Positions 15,974 to 24,650 of a stretch of DNA of 64,000 nt are shown one piece after another. The notes under the pieces are model-generated. The model saw only the letters and a program-made list of their open reading frames with translations, did no database searches and was not told the origin of the DNA. The position numbers and the translations under genes are program-made. The DNA is from Lysobacter sp. Its GTDB lineage: Bacteria > Pseudomonadota > Gammaproteobacteria > Xanthomonadales > Xanthomonadaceae. The DNA is taken from contig JAHCAU010000001.1 of assembly GCA_019634715.1 (NCBI GenBank), positions 248,001 to 312,000 on the forward strand, written 5' to 3'. Each line of letters opens with the position of its first letter. Within the stretch, counting starts at the first letter, position 1.

Positions 15974-17194
15974 ATGACCCAGCCCGCCGCCCCCGCCCGC
16001 GCCGACCTCACCCGTCGCTATGCCGACGAACTGGAGGCCATCCGCGCCCAGGGGCTGTTCAAGGCCGAGCGCATCATCACCAGCCCGCAGTCGGCCGAGA
16101 TCACCCTCGCCGACGGCCGTACCGTGCTGAACTTCTGCGCCAACAACTACCTGGGCCTGGCCGACCACCCGGACATCATCGCCGCCGCCAAGGACGCGCT
16201 GGACAGCCACGGCTTCGGCATGGCCTCGGTGCGTTTCATCTGCGGCACCCAGGACCTGCACAAGCAGCTGGAAAAGACCATCGCCGACTTCTTCGGCACC
16301 GAGGACACCATCCTCTACGCCGCCTGCTTCGACGCCAACGGCGGCCTGTTCGAACCGCTGCTGGACGAGCACGACGCGATCATTTCCGACGCCCTGAACC
16401 ACGCCTCGATCATCGACGGCGTGCGCCTGTGCAAGGCCAAGCGCTACCGCTACGCCAACTGCGACATGGCCGACCTCGAAAAGCAGCTGCAGCAGGCGAA
16501 GGCCGACGGCTCGCGCACGATCATGATCACCAGCGACGGCGTGTTCTCGATGGACGGCTTCATCGCCCCGCTCGACGAACTCACCGCGCTGGCGGAGAGA
16601 TACGGCGCGCTCGTGCACATCGACGAATGCCACGCCACCGGCTTCCTCGGCGCCACCGGCCGCGGCTCGGCCGAGGTCAAGGGCGTGATGGATCGCATCG
16701 ACATCTTCACCGGCACGCTGGGCAAGGCCATGGGCGGCGCGCTCGGCGGCTTCACCACCGGCCGGCGCGAAGTGATCGAGATGCTGCGCCAGCGTTCGCG
16801 GCCCTATCTGTTCTCGAACTCGCTGCCGCCGCACGTCGTCGCCGCCGGCATCAAGGCCTTCGAGATGCTCGCCGCCGCCGGCGACCTGCGCGAGCGCCTG
16901 GTCGAGAACACCCGCTATTTCCGAGAGAAGATGACAGCCGCCGGCTTCGACATCCGCCCGGGCGTGCACCCGATCAGCCCGGTGATGCTGTACGACGCGC
17001 CGCTGGCGCAGAAGTTCGCCGAACGCCTGCTGGAAGAAGGCATCTACGCGATCGGGTTCTTCTTCCCGGTGGTGCCCCAGGGCAAGGCGCGCATCCGCAC
17101 CCAGATGAGCGCCGCGCATACCCGCGAGCACCTCGACCGCGCGATCGACGCCTTCACCCGCATCGGCCGCGAACTGGGCGTGATCAGGGACTGA
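15974..17194 (+). CDS. kbl: glycine C-acetyltransferase (2-amino-3-ketobutyrate CoA ligase)
   Basis: Kbl cleaves 2-amino-3-ketobutyrate with CoA to glycine and acetyl-CoA, completing threonine catabolism begun by Tdh. The 406-residue PLP enzyme (alpha-oxoamine synthase family) shows [36 protein letters not shown] and [15 protein letters not shown]. It also has [17 protein letters not shown] and the PLP-lysine segment [21 protein letters not shown]. The length matches the family (about 398-402). The start [16 protein letters not shown] is slightly longer than in E. coli. Confidence 0.96.
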   Translation: MTQPAAPARADLTRRYADELEAIRAQGLFKAERIITSPQSAEITLADGRTVLNFCANNYLGLADHPDIIAAAKDALDSHGFGMASVRFICGTQDLHKQLEKTIADFFGTEDTILYAACFDANGGLFEPLLDEHDAIISDALNHASIIDGVRLCKAKRYRYANCDMADLEKQLQQAKADGSRTIMITSDGVFSMDGFIAPLDELTALAERYGALVHIDECHATGFLGATGRGSAEVKGVMDRIDIFTGTLGKAMGGALGGFTTGRREVIEMLRQRSRPYLFSNSLPPHVVAAGIKAFEMLAAAGDLRERLVENTRYFREKMTAAGFDIRPGVHPISPVMLYDAPLAQKFAERLLEEGIYAIGFFFPVVPQGKARIRTQMSAAHTREHLDRAIDAFTRIGRELGVIRD

Positions 17195-17223
17195 CGGGCA
17201 AACTTTCCCGACCCACGGCTGCA

Positions 17224-17616
17224 TTGCGCCCCGCCCTTCGCCGCCTGTTCCTGCGCGCGCTGTCGACCGACAGCGTCGCGACGCTACGCGACGACCAGTG
17301 GGAAACGCGCTGCCTGCACTGCCGCAAGCGACTGCAGGCGCGCGGCGATGGCGAAGCGCTCGGCCAGGCCACGCTGGAGCATGTCGTGCCGCAGGCCTGG
17401 TTCGGCAAGCGCGCGGCAGCGACGCTGTGCCAACGCGTCGGCGACGACGCCAACGATCCGCGCAACCTCGCCATCGCCTGCGCCGGCTGCAACCACGGCA
17501 AGGGTGTGAGCCACGACGCGCGCGGCCCGGGTGATGCGCGCGCCTTCGAAGTGGTCTCGCGACTGCTCGACAGCCGGCTCGCGCGCTGGCGCGAGCCGGA
17601 CACCACATCGGACTGA
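17224..17616 (+). CDS. small HNH-endonuclease-like protein
   Basis: No ATG fits, but an open frame after kbl contains a convincing HNH/zinc domain: CLHCRKRL, then LEHVVPQAWFGK (catalytic histidine position), then NDPRNLAIACAGCNHGKG. That is two CxxC pairs bracketing the HNH core, as in McrA-type nucleases. A TTG at 17224, 30 bases after the kbl stop, gives a 130-residue product. CTG codons nearby are alternatives. It may be co-transcribed with kbl. Target and role are unknown; it might be a housekeeping nuclease rather than a defence gene. Confidence 0.65.
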   Translation: MRPALRRLFLRALSTDSVATLRDDQWETRCLHCRKRLQARGDGEALGQATLEHVVPQAWFGKRAAATLCQRVGDDANDPRNLAIACAGCNHGKGVSHDARGPGDARAFEVVSRLLDSRLARWREPDTTSD

Positions 17617-17617
17617 C

Positions 17618-17929
17618 TCAGCGGGGCTTCGGCTGCGGCTTGGCCTTCGGCTTCGGCGCATCGGCGCGGACCTGCGCCTTCGGGCGCTGCGGCCCCTTGG
17701 CGATGCGGATGCCGCGCGCCTTCATCCAGGCGTCGAAATCGCTGGCGCTCATGCGGCGGCCATCCTGGATCATCTCGAAGCGGTTCGCGTTGCCCGGCGG
17801 CGTCCTGACCACGGTTGCCGGCGGCGGCGGGACATGCGCGGTGAGGGCGCGATCCCTGGCGCAACCGGACAGACCGCCGGCAGACAGGAACACAGCGGCG
17901 CTCATCGGCACCCACAGGACACGGCGCAT
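17618..17929 (-). CDS. small lipoprotein with DAWMKARG motif
   Basis: The 103-residue product starts MRRVLWVPMSAAVFLSAGGLSGC, a lipoprotein signal with the acylated cysteine in LSGC. A proline-rich linker leads to NRFEMIQDGRRMSASDFDAW and then MKARGIRIAKGP, and the tail is Lys/Pro-rich. The same 30-residue motif appears in the secreted protein at 18962-19498, so the two are related. No family was recognised. It is convergent with the HNH gene, with a single base between stop codons. Confidence 0.65.
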   Translation of the reverse strand: MRRVLWVPMSAAVFLSAGGLSGCARDRALTAHVPPPPATVVRTPPGNANRFEMIQDGRRMSASDFDAWMKARGIRIAKGPQRPKAQVRADAPKPKAKPQPKPR

Positions 17930-18064
17930 GGAGTTCGAACCTTCAAGGACAGGGCGCTTCGCCCGGGCGCCAGTGTATTGAGACGCCATTCGCATGTCTC
18001 TGAACACGCACGTGAGCGCAGCCACAGAACCGACGTGCTCCGGCTGATTCGCGTGAGATCCATC

Positions 18065-18826
18065 TCAATTCAATTCGAATCCCGGCCCGATCGCGCGCAG
18101 GTCCGCTGCATCGAGCACCCGCCATGCCCCCTTCGCCAGCGGGCCGAGTGCGAGTCCGCCGATGGCCACGCGCAGCAGGCGCAAGGTCGCGATGTCGAAA
18201 GCATCGAGCAAGCGCCTGATCTGCCGGTTGCGGCCCTCGTCGAGCACGATCTCCAGCCAGGCATTGCGTTCGCCGGCGCGCAGCAGGCGCGCCGACACCG
18301 CCGACAGCCGCTCGCCGTCCAGGTCCACGCCCGCCTGCAGGGCTGCCAACAACGCCTCATCGGGAATGCAGTCGATCTGGACGTGGTAGGTCTTGGACGG
18401 CCCGGTCACCGGATCGGTGATCCGTGCCGCCCAGGCCGGGTCGGTCGAGAACAGCAGCAGGCCTTCGCTCGCCTTGTCGAGCCTGCCCACCGGCGCGATC
18501 CAGGGCAGCGGCGCACCGTCGAGCATGGCGCCATCGAAGCAGCGATAGACGGTGTCGCGCCCGCGCTCGTCGCTGGCGGTGGTCACCAACCCGCGCGGCT
18601 TGTTGAGCATCAGCACGCGCGGCGCGGCCTTGCGCAACGGTTCGCCATCGACGCGGATGTCGTCGCGGTCCAGCGTCGTCGGGAATTCCGGGTCGCGGAC
18701 CACGCGCCCGCCCACGCTGACGCGCCCGGCGCACACCCACTCCGCGGCCTGGGTGCGCGAGCAGATACCGCGCTTGGACAGGACCCGGGCGATGCCGTAG
18801 CGCGGGACGCGCGCAGCGCCGCTCAT
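18065..18826 (-). CDS. rRNA pseudouridine synthase, RsuA/RluB family
   Basis: A 253-residue protein with an N-terminal S4 RNA-binding domain (IARVLSKRGICSRTQAAEWV, GRVSVGGRVV) followed by the RsuA-type catalytic domain. The catalytic aspartate lies in PVGRLDKASEGLLLFSTD near residue 117. LMLNKPRGLVTTASDERGRDTVY and the RNRQIRRLLDAF motif are typical of RluB/RluE/RluF enzymes. These modify single uridines in 23S (or 16S) rRNA; the exact site cannot be told from sequence. Confidence 0.9.
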   Translation of the reverse strand: MSGAARVPRYGIARVLSKRGICSRTQAAEWVCAGRVSVGGRVVRDPEFPTTLDRDDIRVDGEPLRKAAPRVLMLNKPRGLVTTASDERGRDTVYRCFDGAMLDGAPLPWIAPVGRLDKASEGLLLFSTDPAWAARITDPVTGPSKTYHVQIDCIPDEALLAALQAGVDLDGERLSAVSARLLRAGERNAWLEIVLDEGRNRQIRRLLDAFDIATLRLLRVAIGGLALGPLAKGAWRVLDAADLRAIGPGFELN

Positions 18827-18961
18827 CGCAGGATCGAAGTCCGCGTCCGCGCGGCACCGACCCGCAACGCGTACAGATCCGGATCGATGGACGGCATCAG
18901 GCGCAAGCGGCGCGGATGCGGCAGCCGATGCAGGACCGAGGGCGCGCGATGATCGTCGCGA

Positions 18962-19498
18962 TCAACGCTTTTTCTTCGCGGGCGCCGCCGCGGGCGCTGC
19001 GGGCGCCGGCTCAGGAGCGGCTGCGACCGGTTCCGCCGGCTTCGGCGGCCCCTGCACCACGCGCACGCCACGCGCCTTCATCCAGGCGTCGAACTCGTCG
19101 GCGGTCATGCGCTTGCCGTTCTGGGTCATGTCGAAGCGCCAGGCGGTCGCATCGCCGGACGCGGGCTGGTAGGCGCCTCCGGTCGGCAAAGGCTGCGTCG
19201 CTGCGGCCAAGGCACGGCATTCGTGCTGTTTCGCGCGGGACAGGGCCAGATCGACCGTCACCCCATCGGAGAAGAGCTGCGAGAAACCGACGCCGCTGCC
19301 GACCTGGGCGCTCGGCGCGGCCAGCTCCTCGGCGATCGGATTGAGCTGGAGCGCATTCGTCTGCGCCGGCGCCACCGGCTTGAGCGCCGCGCAGTCCACT
19401 GCGGCCGACGCAGTCGTCGACATCAGCAGCCCCGACACGGCCAAGGCCATCAAGGCGCCTCCGGACGACAGGCACGGGGCAATGGATCGGATGCGCAT
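18962..19498 (-). CDS. secreted protein with DAWMKARG motif
   Basis: The 178-residue product has a signal peptide (SGGALMALAVSGLLMSTTASA). The middle region contains AKQHECRAL, then WRFDMTQNGKRMTADEFDAW and MKARGVRVVQGPPKP, and the tail is Ala/Pro-rich ending KKKR. The motif is shared with the lipoprotein at 17618-17929, suggesting a duplicated module around the pseudouridine synthase gene. GAGGAGAG precedes the ATG at 19498; a longer in-frame start lacks a signal at its beginning. Function is unknown. Confidence 0.65.
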   Translation of the reverse strand: MRIRSIAPCLSSGGALMALAVSGLLMSTTASAAVDCAALKPVAPAQTNALQLNPIAEELAAPSAQVGSGVGFSQLFSDGVTVDLALSRAKQHECRALAAATQPLPTGGAYQPASGDATAWRFDMTQNGKRMTADEFDAWMKARGVRVVQGPPKPAEPVAAAPEPAPAAPAAAPAKKKR

Positions 19499-19648
19499 GC
19501 GGACTCTCCTCGGCGAACGATTCCGGAGTGTAGGGCCGCACGCCCATGGGAACAACCGCCCGCACGGCCGCATGCAGAAGAACGTGATCACCGGCAGGAA
19601 TCGCCATCGACGCAGGCGAATCCGCATGCAAGCGTCATCGCCCGACGC

Positions 19649-19683
19649 AAAAAAACGAAGCCCGGCACGGGGCCGGGCTTCGT
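19649..19683 (-). terminator. terminator of the OmpA-family gene
   Basis: The stem CGAAGCCCGGC and its complement are followed on the minus strand by seven T. It lies 24 bases beyond the stop codon and is a textbook intrinsic terminator. Confidence 0.88.
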
Positions 19684-19706
19684 GGAACGCTGCAGAACGA
19701 CCGGAA

Positions 19707-20840
19707 TTACTGGACGTTCAGCTCGGTGCGACGGTTGGTCTCGTTCTTGCAGCCCGGCAGGGTCTGCGGGGTCTGCACCAGCGGACGGCTCTCGCCGTAG
19801 CCGTTCGGGCCGGCCAGACGGCCGCTCGAGATGCCGTTGCGGGTCAGGTAGTCGTACACGGTCTGCGAACGACGCTGCGACAGCGACTGGTTGTAGCCAT
19901 CGTTGCCGCACAGGTCGGTGTGACCGGCGACTTCGACGCGCAGATCCGGGTAACGCTTCAGGATCTCGACGGCCTCGTTCAGGATCGCAACGGCGTCCGG
20001 ACGCAGGGTGGCCTTGTCGAAGTCGAAGTTCACGCCCTTCAGGTCGATCGCGATGGCGACCTTGCAGCCGTCGGGACCGATCGCTTCACCCGGCTGCGAG
20101 TTCGGGCACTTGTCGATGCAGTCGTTGACGCCGTCACCATCGCTGTCCTTGTCGGCGCAGCCCGGAACCGGCGGCGGCGGGGCGTCCGGCACGTCGGCTT
20201 CGGCGGCCTGACCCAGCGGGATCACGAAACCAACCGAGGCGAGCACGTCGCCGAACCAGCTTTCATTCGGGTTGGCGACGCTGCTGTCGTCGAAGTCGGC
20301 ACGGTAGGCCAGCTCGAGGCGGGTACGGACCGAGCCGAGGTCGCCTTCGAGACCGCCACCGATCTTGGCAGCGAGGTTGCCGTCCTTGCGCTGACCCGGG
20401 GACGCCGGACTCGGGTAGGCGTCGAACTCTTCTTCGGCGCGCTGGTAGCCCAGGCCCATCAGGATGTACGGGTTCCAGTTGCGGCCTTCGGCGCGGAAGT
20501 GGCGGCGCAGGTCCAGCGAGAGACCGTACTGGCTCCAGTTCTGGTCCTGTGCGAAGCCGCTGATCGCGTTCGCGAGATCCGGGTTGCGCAGGTTGTTGCG
20601 CTCGTTGCCGAAGGTCGGCTTCTGGTAGTTCAGCTGTGCGTCGAGCGACCAGGTCGAGCTGAGGTTCTTGCCGAAACCGAGGGCGACGAACGGGGCATTG
20701 TTGGTGCCGCGCTGGTTGTCCTGGACGTTGAAGCCCACGCCCGGCGTGATGTACCAACGGTCGTCGTAGTCCTGCGCCGAAGCGGTCTGGGCCACGGCCA
20801 GGCCGCTCAGCAGCGCAGCGCAGAGGAGTTTCTTATTCAT
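19707..20840 (-). CDS. OmpA family outer-membrane protein
   Basis: The 377-residue product has a signal peptide (MNKKLLCAALLSGLAVAQTASA) and an N-terminal eight-strand barrel-like part (WYITPGVGFNVQDN, PYILMGLGYQRAEEE). A thrombospondin-3-type acidic repeat, DKDSDGDGVNDCIDKCPNSQ, follows near residue 230. The C-terminal OmpA/MotB peptidoglycan-binding domain contains NFDFDKATLRPDAVAIL, EVAGHTDLCGNDGYNQSLSQ and NGYGESRP. It tethers the outer membrane to the wall. Likely strongly expressed: a good site, an AT-rich upstream region and a strong terminator. Confidence 0.95.
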   Translation of the reverse strand: MNKKLLCAALLSGLAVAQTASAQDYDDRWYITPGVGFNVQDNQRGTNNAPFVALGFGKNLSSTWSLDAQLNYQKPTFGNERNNLRNPDLANAISGFAQDQNWSQYGLSLDLRRHFRAEGRNWNPYILMGLGYQRAEEEFDAYPSPASPGQRKDGNLAAKIGGGLEGDLGSVRTRLELAYRADFDDSSVANPNESWFGDVLASVGFVIPLGQAAEADVPDAPPPPVPGCADKDSDGDGVNDCIDKCPNSQPGEAIGPDGCKVAIAIDLKGVNFDFDKATLRPDAVAILNEAVEILKRYPDLRVEVAGHTDLCGNDGYNQSLSQRRSQTVYDYLTRNGISSGRLAGPNGYGESRPLVQTPQTLPGCKNETNRRTELNVQ

Positions 20841-21035
20841 TACTCAATGCTCCTTGGAGGAATTGAAAGACTCGGTGGTTTCGATTTCTGAATTCGACCG
20901 TGGCCATCATGGCACGCATCTCGTTCATTATCATCCGGCCGCGTCATGGCCTTGTTAACACTAGCATAACAGTTGGGCGAAGCCAAGCACGAGACCATGA
21001 CGGTTGCTGCGGCGCAGCATGCGCGATTCGCCTGC

Positions 21036-21058
21036 AAAAACAGGGAGCTGCGCGCCCT
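21036..21058 (-). terminator. terminator of the condensin-like operon
   Basis: On the minus strand an imperfect hairpin (AGGG..GC..GC..CCCT) is followed by TTTTT, directly after the stop of the SMC-like gene. Confidence 0.5.
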
Positions 21059-21063
21059 TTGCA

Positions 21064-23853
21064 TCAGTCCCGCTGACGCTTGATCACTGCCACCGGCTCG
21101 GCCCACTGCCCGCCCGGACGACGCTTGCTGGTGGCCAGCACGAGGTCGGAGGGTTCGTAGACGTTGAGGTTGTGGGTGATGGGGGTGGTGAGGATGTACT
21201 GGGCATCGGTGGCGCGCAGGAAGCGCCCCACCTTCTCGATGTTGAACACGTCGAGATGGGCGAAGGGCTCGTCGATGAACACGAAGCCGCCGGGCTGATC
21301 CTCGTCGCGCAGCAGGGCGACCAGCAGCAGCAGGGACTTCATGACCTGCTGGCCGCCGGAGGCCTCGCCGTCGTCGAGGCCGATCCAGCCCTTGCGGTCG
21401 AAGTCGAAGCGGACCGACAGCCCGGCCTGCGCCAGGGCGACGTCGTCGTTGGCCAGTTCGGGCATCTCGGCGTCGACGGCAATCCCGGCCAGGTCGCCCA
21501 GGGCGATCAGGTTCTTGCGGTAGCGGCGCACGGTGGCGCGCAGCACGTTCAGGTAGGCGCCGCGCGCCTCTTCGGTGAGGCGGCGGGCACGTTCGAGATG
21601 CGCCTCGCGACGGCCGAGAGTGGTCTCCATGTCGTGGTGGTCGGCGCCGATCTTGTCGCGCAGGGCGACGCAGGCATCGTCCTCGACGTAGCGGTCGCGG
21701 GCGATGCGCTCGCCGATGCGCTCGATTTCCTTGCGCACCGCGTGCGGACTCTCGTACTCCTCGCGCGCGGCGGCGAGCGCGGCGGCGGTACGCCAGGCGG
21801 CGGGCATCTTCGCGCGGCGGGCGCGGAACTCGACGATGCGACGGGCGAGCTGCCGGCGCTGGTGGTCGATCTGCGCGCGGGCCTGCTCCAGTTCGCGATC
21901 GAGGCGTTCGGCCTCGTAGGCGCTGGTGGCGACGGCGGTGTCGGCGCGCTTGTCTTCCTGCTGGACCGCGTCGAGCCGGGCCTTGGCGGCCTGCATGGCC
22001 TCGGCGGCGTCGGCGGCCGCCTGCGACAGCTCGGGGAACCGCGCCTTGGCTTCGGCGAATTCGGCGGCGCGTGCGACCAGTTCCTGGGCGCCGTCGAGGC
22101 CGCGCAGCCGGGCCTCGTCGGCGGCGAGGCGCTGGCGCAGGGTCTGCAGTTCGGCCTCGCGGGCCTGCGCGCGCTGGATGAGCGCGGACTGTTCGACACG
22201 CAAGGCCTGCGCTCTCGACTCCTTCGCACCGGCGCCGAACACCTGCGGGCCGCCGCCGATGTGGCGGCCGCCGCGGTGCTCGCGCAGGTAGCCGTTGCGG
22301 GTGATCCAGTCCTGGTCCCTGGGCAGCCTAGCGCCGTGCTCGATGTCGGCGACGCGGCGGATGCGGTCGAGCTGGCGCGGCAGCCACGCGGGCGGGTCGG
22401 CGGCGAAGCGGACCACTTCGAGCAGCGTGCCGGCGCTGGCCTTGCCGGCCGGGGCGCGGTCGGCAACGACGAAGTGGCGGTACTCCATCCGCTCGCCGAG
22501 GCGCCAGGCCTCGCGGGCGTCCTTCGGGTTCTCCAGCACGATCAGCTGGCGGTACGGGCGCAGCACCGCTTCGACGGCGACCGCCCACTCCGGGTCGCGG
22601 ATGTCGACCAGTTCGGTCAGGGCGCGATGGCGGATGCCGGCATCGTCGAGGGCCTGGCGGAAGGCGCGTTCGTCGGCGGGCACGTGGCCTTCGCCGCGGC
22701 CGAGCGCGGCGAGTTCGGTGGTGAGTTCGGCGGCGCGCTGGCGGTCGCGCTTGTCCTCGAAATGCAGTTCGGCCTGGCGCGTGCGCGTCTGTTCGATGCG
22801 CGCGGCGAGCGCGTCGGCGTCGACCGCGCCGCGTTCGGCGTCGGACACCAGCAGTTCGTCGTGGCGCTGGATGAGCTTCTCGGCATCGCGAGCCAGGTCG
22901 CGCGCCTGCTGGAAGCGGGCTTCGGCCTGGCGGGCGTCGTCGCGTCCCTGCCTGAGGCGCTCGCGCAGGTGTTCGACCGCGGCGAGCGCCTCGGCATGCT
23001 TCGCGCGCGCGGCATCGCGCAGCGCGACGCGCTCGAACAGGCCGCGACGCAGGCCGACGAGGCTGGCGCGCGCGCCCAGCGATTCCGAGCGCAGCTCGGC
23101 CAGTTCGACCTTCGGCGCGATCTCGGCCTGCAGCCGCTGCAGTTCGTTGCGCAGCGAGCGGCCCTCCTCGAAGGAGCGCACGTCGGCGCGCGCGGCTTCC
23201 AGACGCACGTGCAGGCCGGCAAGGTCCTGGCGCAGGTGCGCGATCTCGCGCTCGACGTCGAACTGCTCGTTGCGCGCGCGCTGGTAGTCGTCGAGCACGG
23301 CCTTGTCCTCGAACACGTCGAAGACCAGTTGCAGGAGTTCGCGCGGCGAGTACTGGCAGAGCTTGTCGGTGGCGCCCTGTTCGAGGGTGAGCACGCGGCA
23401 GATCGCACGGGTGAGGCCGGCCCCGGCGAGGCGGACGCGGTAGTCGCGCACGCCCATCCAGTCGCCGCCCTGCTCGTTCTCCTCGATCGGCACGTCGCCG
23501 CCGGCGATGCGGTAGTCGCGCACCCATTCGCCGCCCTTCTTTCGGATGCGGCAGAACAGGGTGACGGTCTCGTCCTTGAGCGGGAAGAACGGGCGCCCGC
23601 CGCGGCGGTCCTGGCGGTTGCTGACCACCGCGCGCAGCCAGGCGTGGGACTTGCCGTTATGGCGCAGGTAGGTCTTGTAGTCGCGCGCGGTGTCGCGGTC
23701 CTCGATGGCGAGGATGGTGCGCAGCGCGTCGAGCAGCGTGGTCTTGCCCGAGCCGTTGGGGCCGACCACGGTGACGATGGTGCCGTCCAGCGGCAGCTCG
23801 AAGCGCTGCCAGTAGTCCCAGTGGACGACTTCGAGGGAGCGGAACTCGAACAT
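21064..23853 (-). CDS. SMC-like ATPase, MksB/MukB type
   Basis: The 929-residue protein has a Walker A loop GPNGSGKTT (residues 31-39), two long Arg/Glu/Ala-rich coiled coils, and a central hinge-like globular part about residues 400-545 (EYRHFVVADRAPAGK, RNGYLREHRGGRHIGGG). A C-terminal head carries the signature SGGQQVM at about 832 and Walker B FVFIDEPFAHLD at about 857. This is SMC architecture; the SGGQQVM form and the short coils resemble MukB-like MksB or the JetC subunit of Wadjet rather than canonical SMC. The start shares a base with the stop of the preceding gene (TGATG), so stoichiometric synthesis is likely. With the next two genes it would form a DNA-loop-extruding condensin. 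An SbcC-type repair ATPase is the alternative, but no SbcD is present. Confidence 0.75.
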   Translation of the reverse strand: MFEFRSLEVVHWDYWQRFELPLDGTIVTVVGPNGSGKTTLLDALRTILAIEDRDTARDYKTYLRHNGKSHAWLRAVVSNRQDRRGGRPFFPLKDETVTLFCRIRKKGGEWVRDYRIAGGDVPIEENEQGGDWMGVRDYRVRLAGAGLTRAICRVLTLEQGATDKLCQYSPRELLQLVFDVFEDKAVLDDYQRARNEQFDVEREIAHLRQDLAGLHVRLEAARADVRSFEEGRSLRNELQRLQAEIAPKVELAELRSESLGARASLVGLRRGLFERVALRDAARAKHAEALAAVEHLRERLRQGRDDARQAEARFQQARDLARDAEKLIQRHDELLVSDAERGAVDADALAARIEQTRTRQAELHFEDKRDRQRAAELTTELAALGRGEGHVPADERAFRQALDDAGIRHRALTELVDIRDPEWAVAVEAVLRPYRQLIVLENPKDAREAWRLGERMEYRHFVVADRAPAGKASAGTLLEVVRFAADPPAWLPRQLDRIRRVADIEHGARLPRDQDWITRNGYLREHRGGRHIGGGPQVFGAGAKESRAQALRVEQSALIQRAQAREAELQTLRQRLAADEARLRGLDGAQELVARAAEFAEAKARFPELSQAAADAAEAMQAAKARLDAVQQEDKRADTAVATSAYEAERLDRELEQARAQIDHQRRQLARRIVEFRARRAKMPAAWRTAAALAAAREEYESPHAVRKEIERIGERIARDRYVEDDACVALRDKIGADHHDMETTLGRREAHLERARRLTEEARGAYLNVLRATVRRYRKNLIALGDLAGIAVDAEMPELANDDVALAQAGLSVRFDFDRKGWIGLDDGEASGGQQVMKSLLLLVALLRDEDQPGGFVFIDEPFAHLDVFNIEKVGRFLRATDAQYILTTPITHNLNVYEPSDLVLATSKRRPGGQWAEPVAVIKRQRD

Positions 23854-24650
23854 CAGCGGTCCTCCCCGGCGGCATCGTCGGCGACGGTCGCGTCGTGCAT
23901 GCCCTCGTCCTGCACGCTTTCTTCGGAAACGCGTTCTTCAGGCACGGTGTCGTCGAGCGCGACATCGTCGGTGACGTACATGTCCTCGGCGTCTCGCGCG
24001 TGCATCACGCTCTCGCGGGCGCGATCGACCACGAAGGCCAGCGCGCCGCCCATGATCCGGCCGGCGATGCGTTCGTAGTCGAAGGCCAGGTCGAGCAGCG
24101 GACCTTCGTGGATGCGCTCGCGGCGACGGAAGATGAAGCCGTGGCGGGCGAGGATGCCGAGGTTGAAGCTGATGCGGGTCTTGCCGCCGAGCTTGTCGCC
24201 GAAGTCGGCGATCAGCGTGCGCTCGCTCAGCGGCTCGACGATCTCGGCGCCGACCGGCACCGGCTTGAGCTCGGCGAACATCTGCGACTGGTCCTGCGCG
24301 CGGTCGTTTTCCTGGCGGTCGAGCTGGCGCTGGCGCTTGGGCAGGATCAGTTGCGCCCAGATCACCACCAGCAGCGCCATGGCATCGCGGTCGAGCTGCA
24401 GGTTGCTGGCGGCCCAGGCGCGGCCGCCGCCGAACACGTCGGTTTCCTGCGCCTTGGCAATCCCCAGCGCGACGTGCGCGGCGTAGGGGTGTTCGAGCAG
24501 GCGCAGGCCGGATTCGGCGAGGCGGCGGTCGAGTTCGGCGCGCGGGCCGGCATCGACCAGCATCTGGCGGACGGCGTGGTCGTCGCGCGGCAGCCAGCGT
24601 TCGGCCAGCAGTCGCGCGATCAGCGATGCAACGGGATCGGAGGACGTCAT
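23853..24650 (-). CDS. MksE/MukE-like (KITE) subunit
   Basis: The 265-residue protein reads like a tandem winged-helix accessory subunit. It starts PVASLIARLLAERWLPRDD, continues with RLLEHPYAAHVALGIAKAQE and a hydrophobic helix MALLVVIWAQLILPKRQRQ, and has TRISFNLGILARHGFIFRRR (wing-like) near residue 165. The C-terminal 40 residues are strongly acidic. It overlaps both neighbours (ATGA upstream, TGATG downstream). Family assignment rests on operon position and secondary-structure impression. Similarity to MukE/JetB is inferred, not read from a motif. Confidence 0.55.
   Translation of the reverse strand: MTSSDPVASLIARLLAERWLPRDDHAVRQMLVDAGPRAELDRRLAESGLRLLEHPYAAHVALGIAKAQETDVFGGGRAWAASNLQLDRDAMALLVVIWAQLILPKRQRQLDRQENDRAQDQSQMFAELKPVPVGAEIVEPLSERTLIADFGDKLGGKTRISFNLGILARHGFIFRRRERIHEGPLLDLAFDYERIAGRIMGGALAFVVDRARESVMHARDAEDMYVTDDVALDDTVPEERVSEESVQDEGMHDATVADDAAGEDR

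Noticed and set aside
20841..21063. JetD/MksG nuclease gene downstream of the SMC-like gene
   Set aside because: Only 223 bases lie before the OmpA gene and they hold the ompA upstream region and a terminator.
21004..24078. 1024-codon plus-strand frame opposite the SMC-like gene
   Set aside because: Antisense shadow; composition is skewed to Gly/Leu/Ala/Val repeats with no domain.
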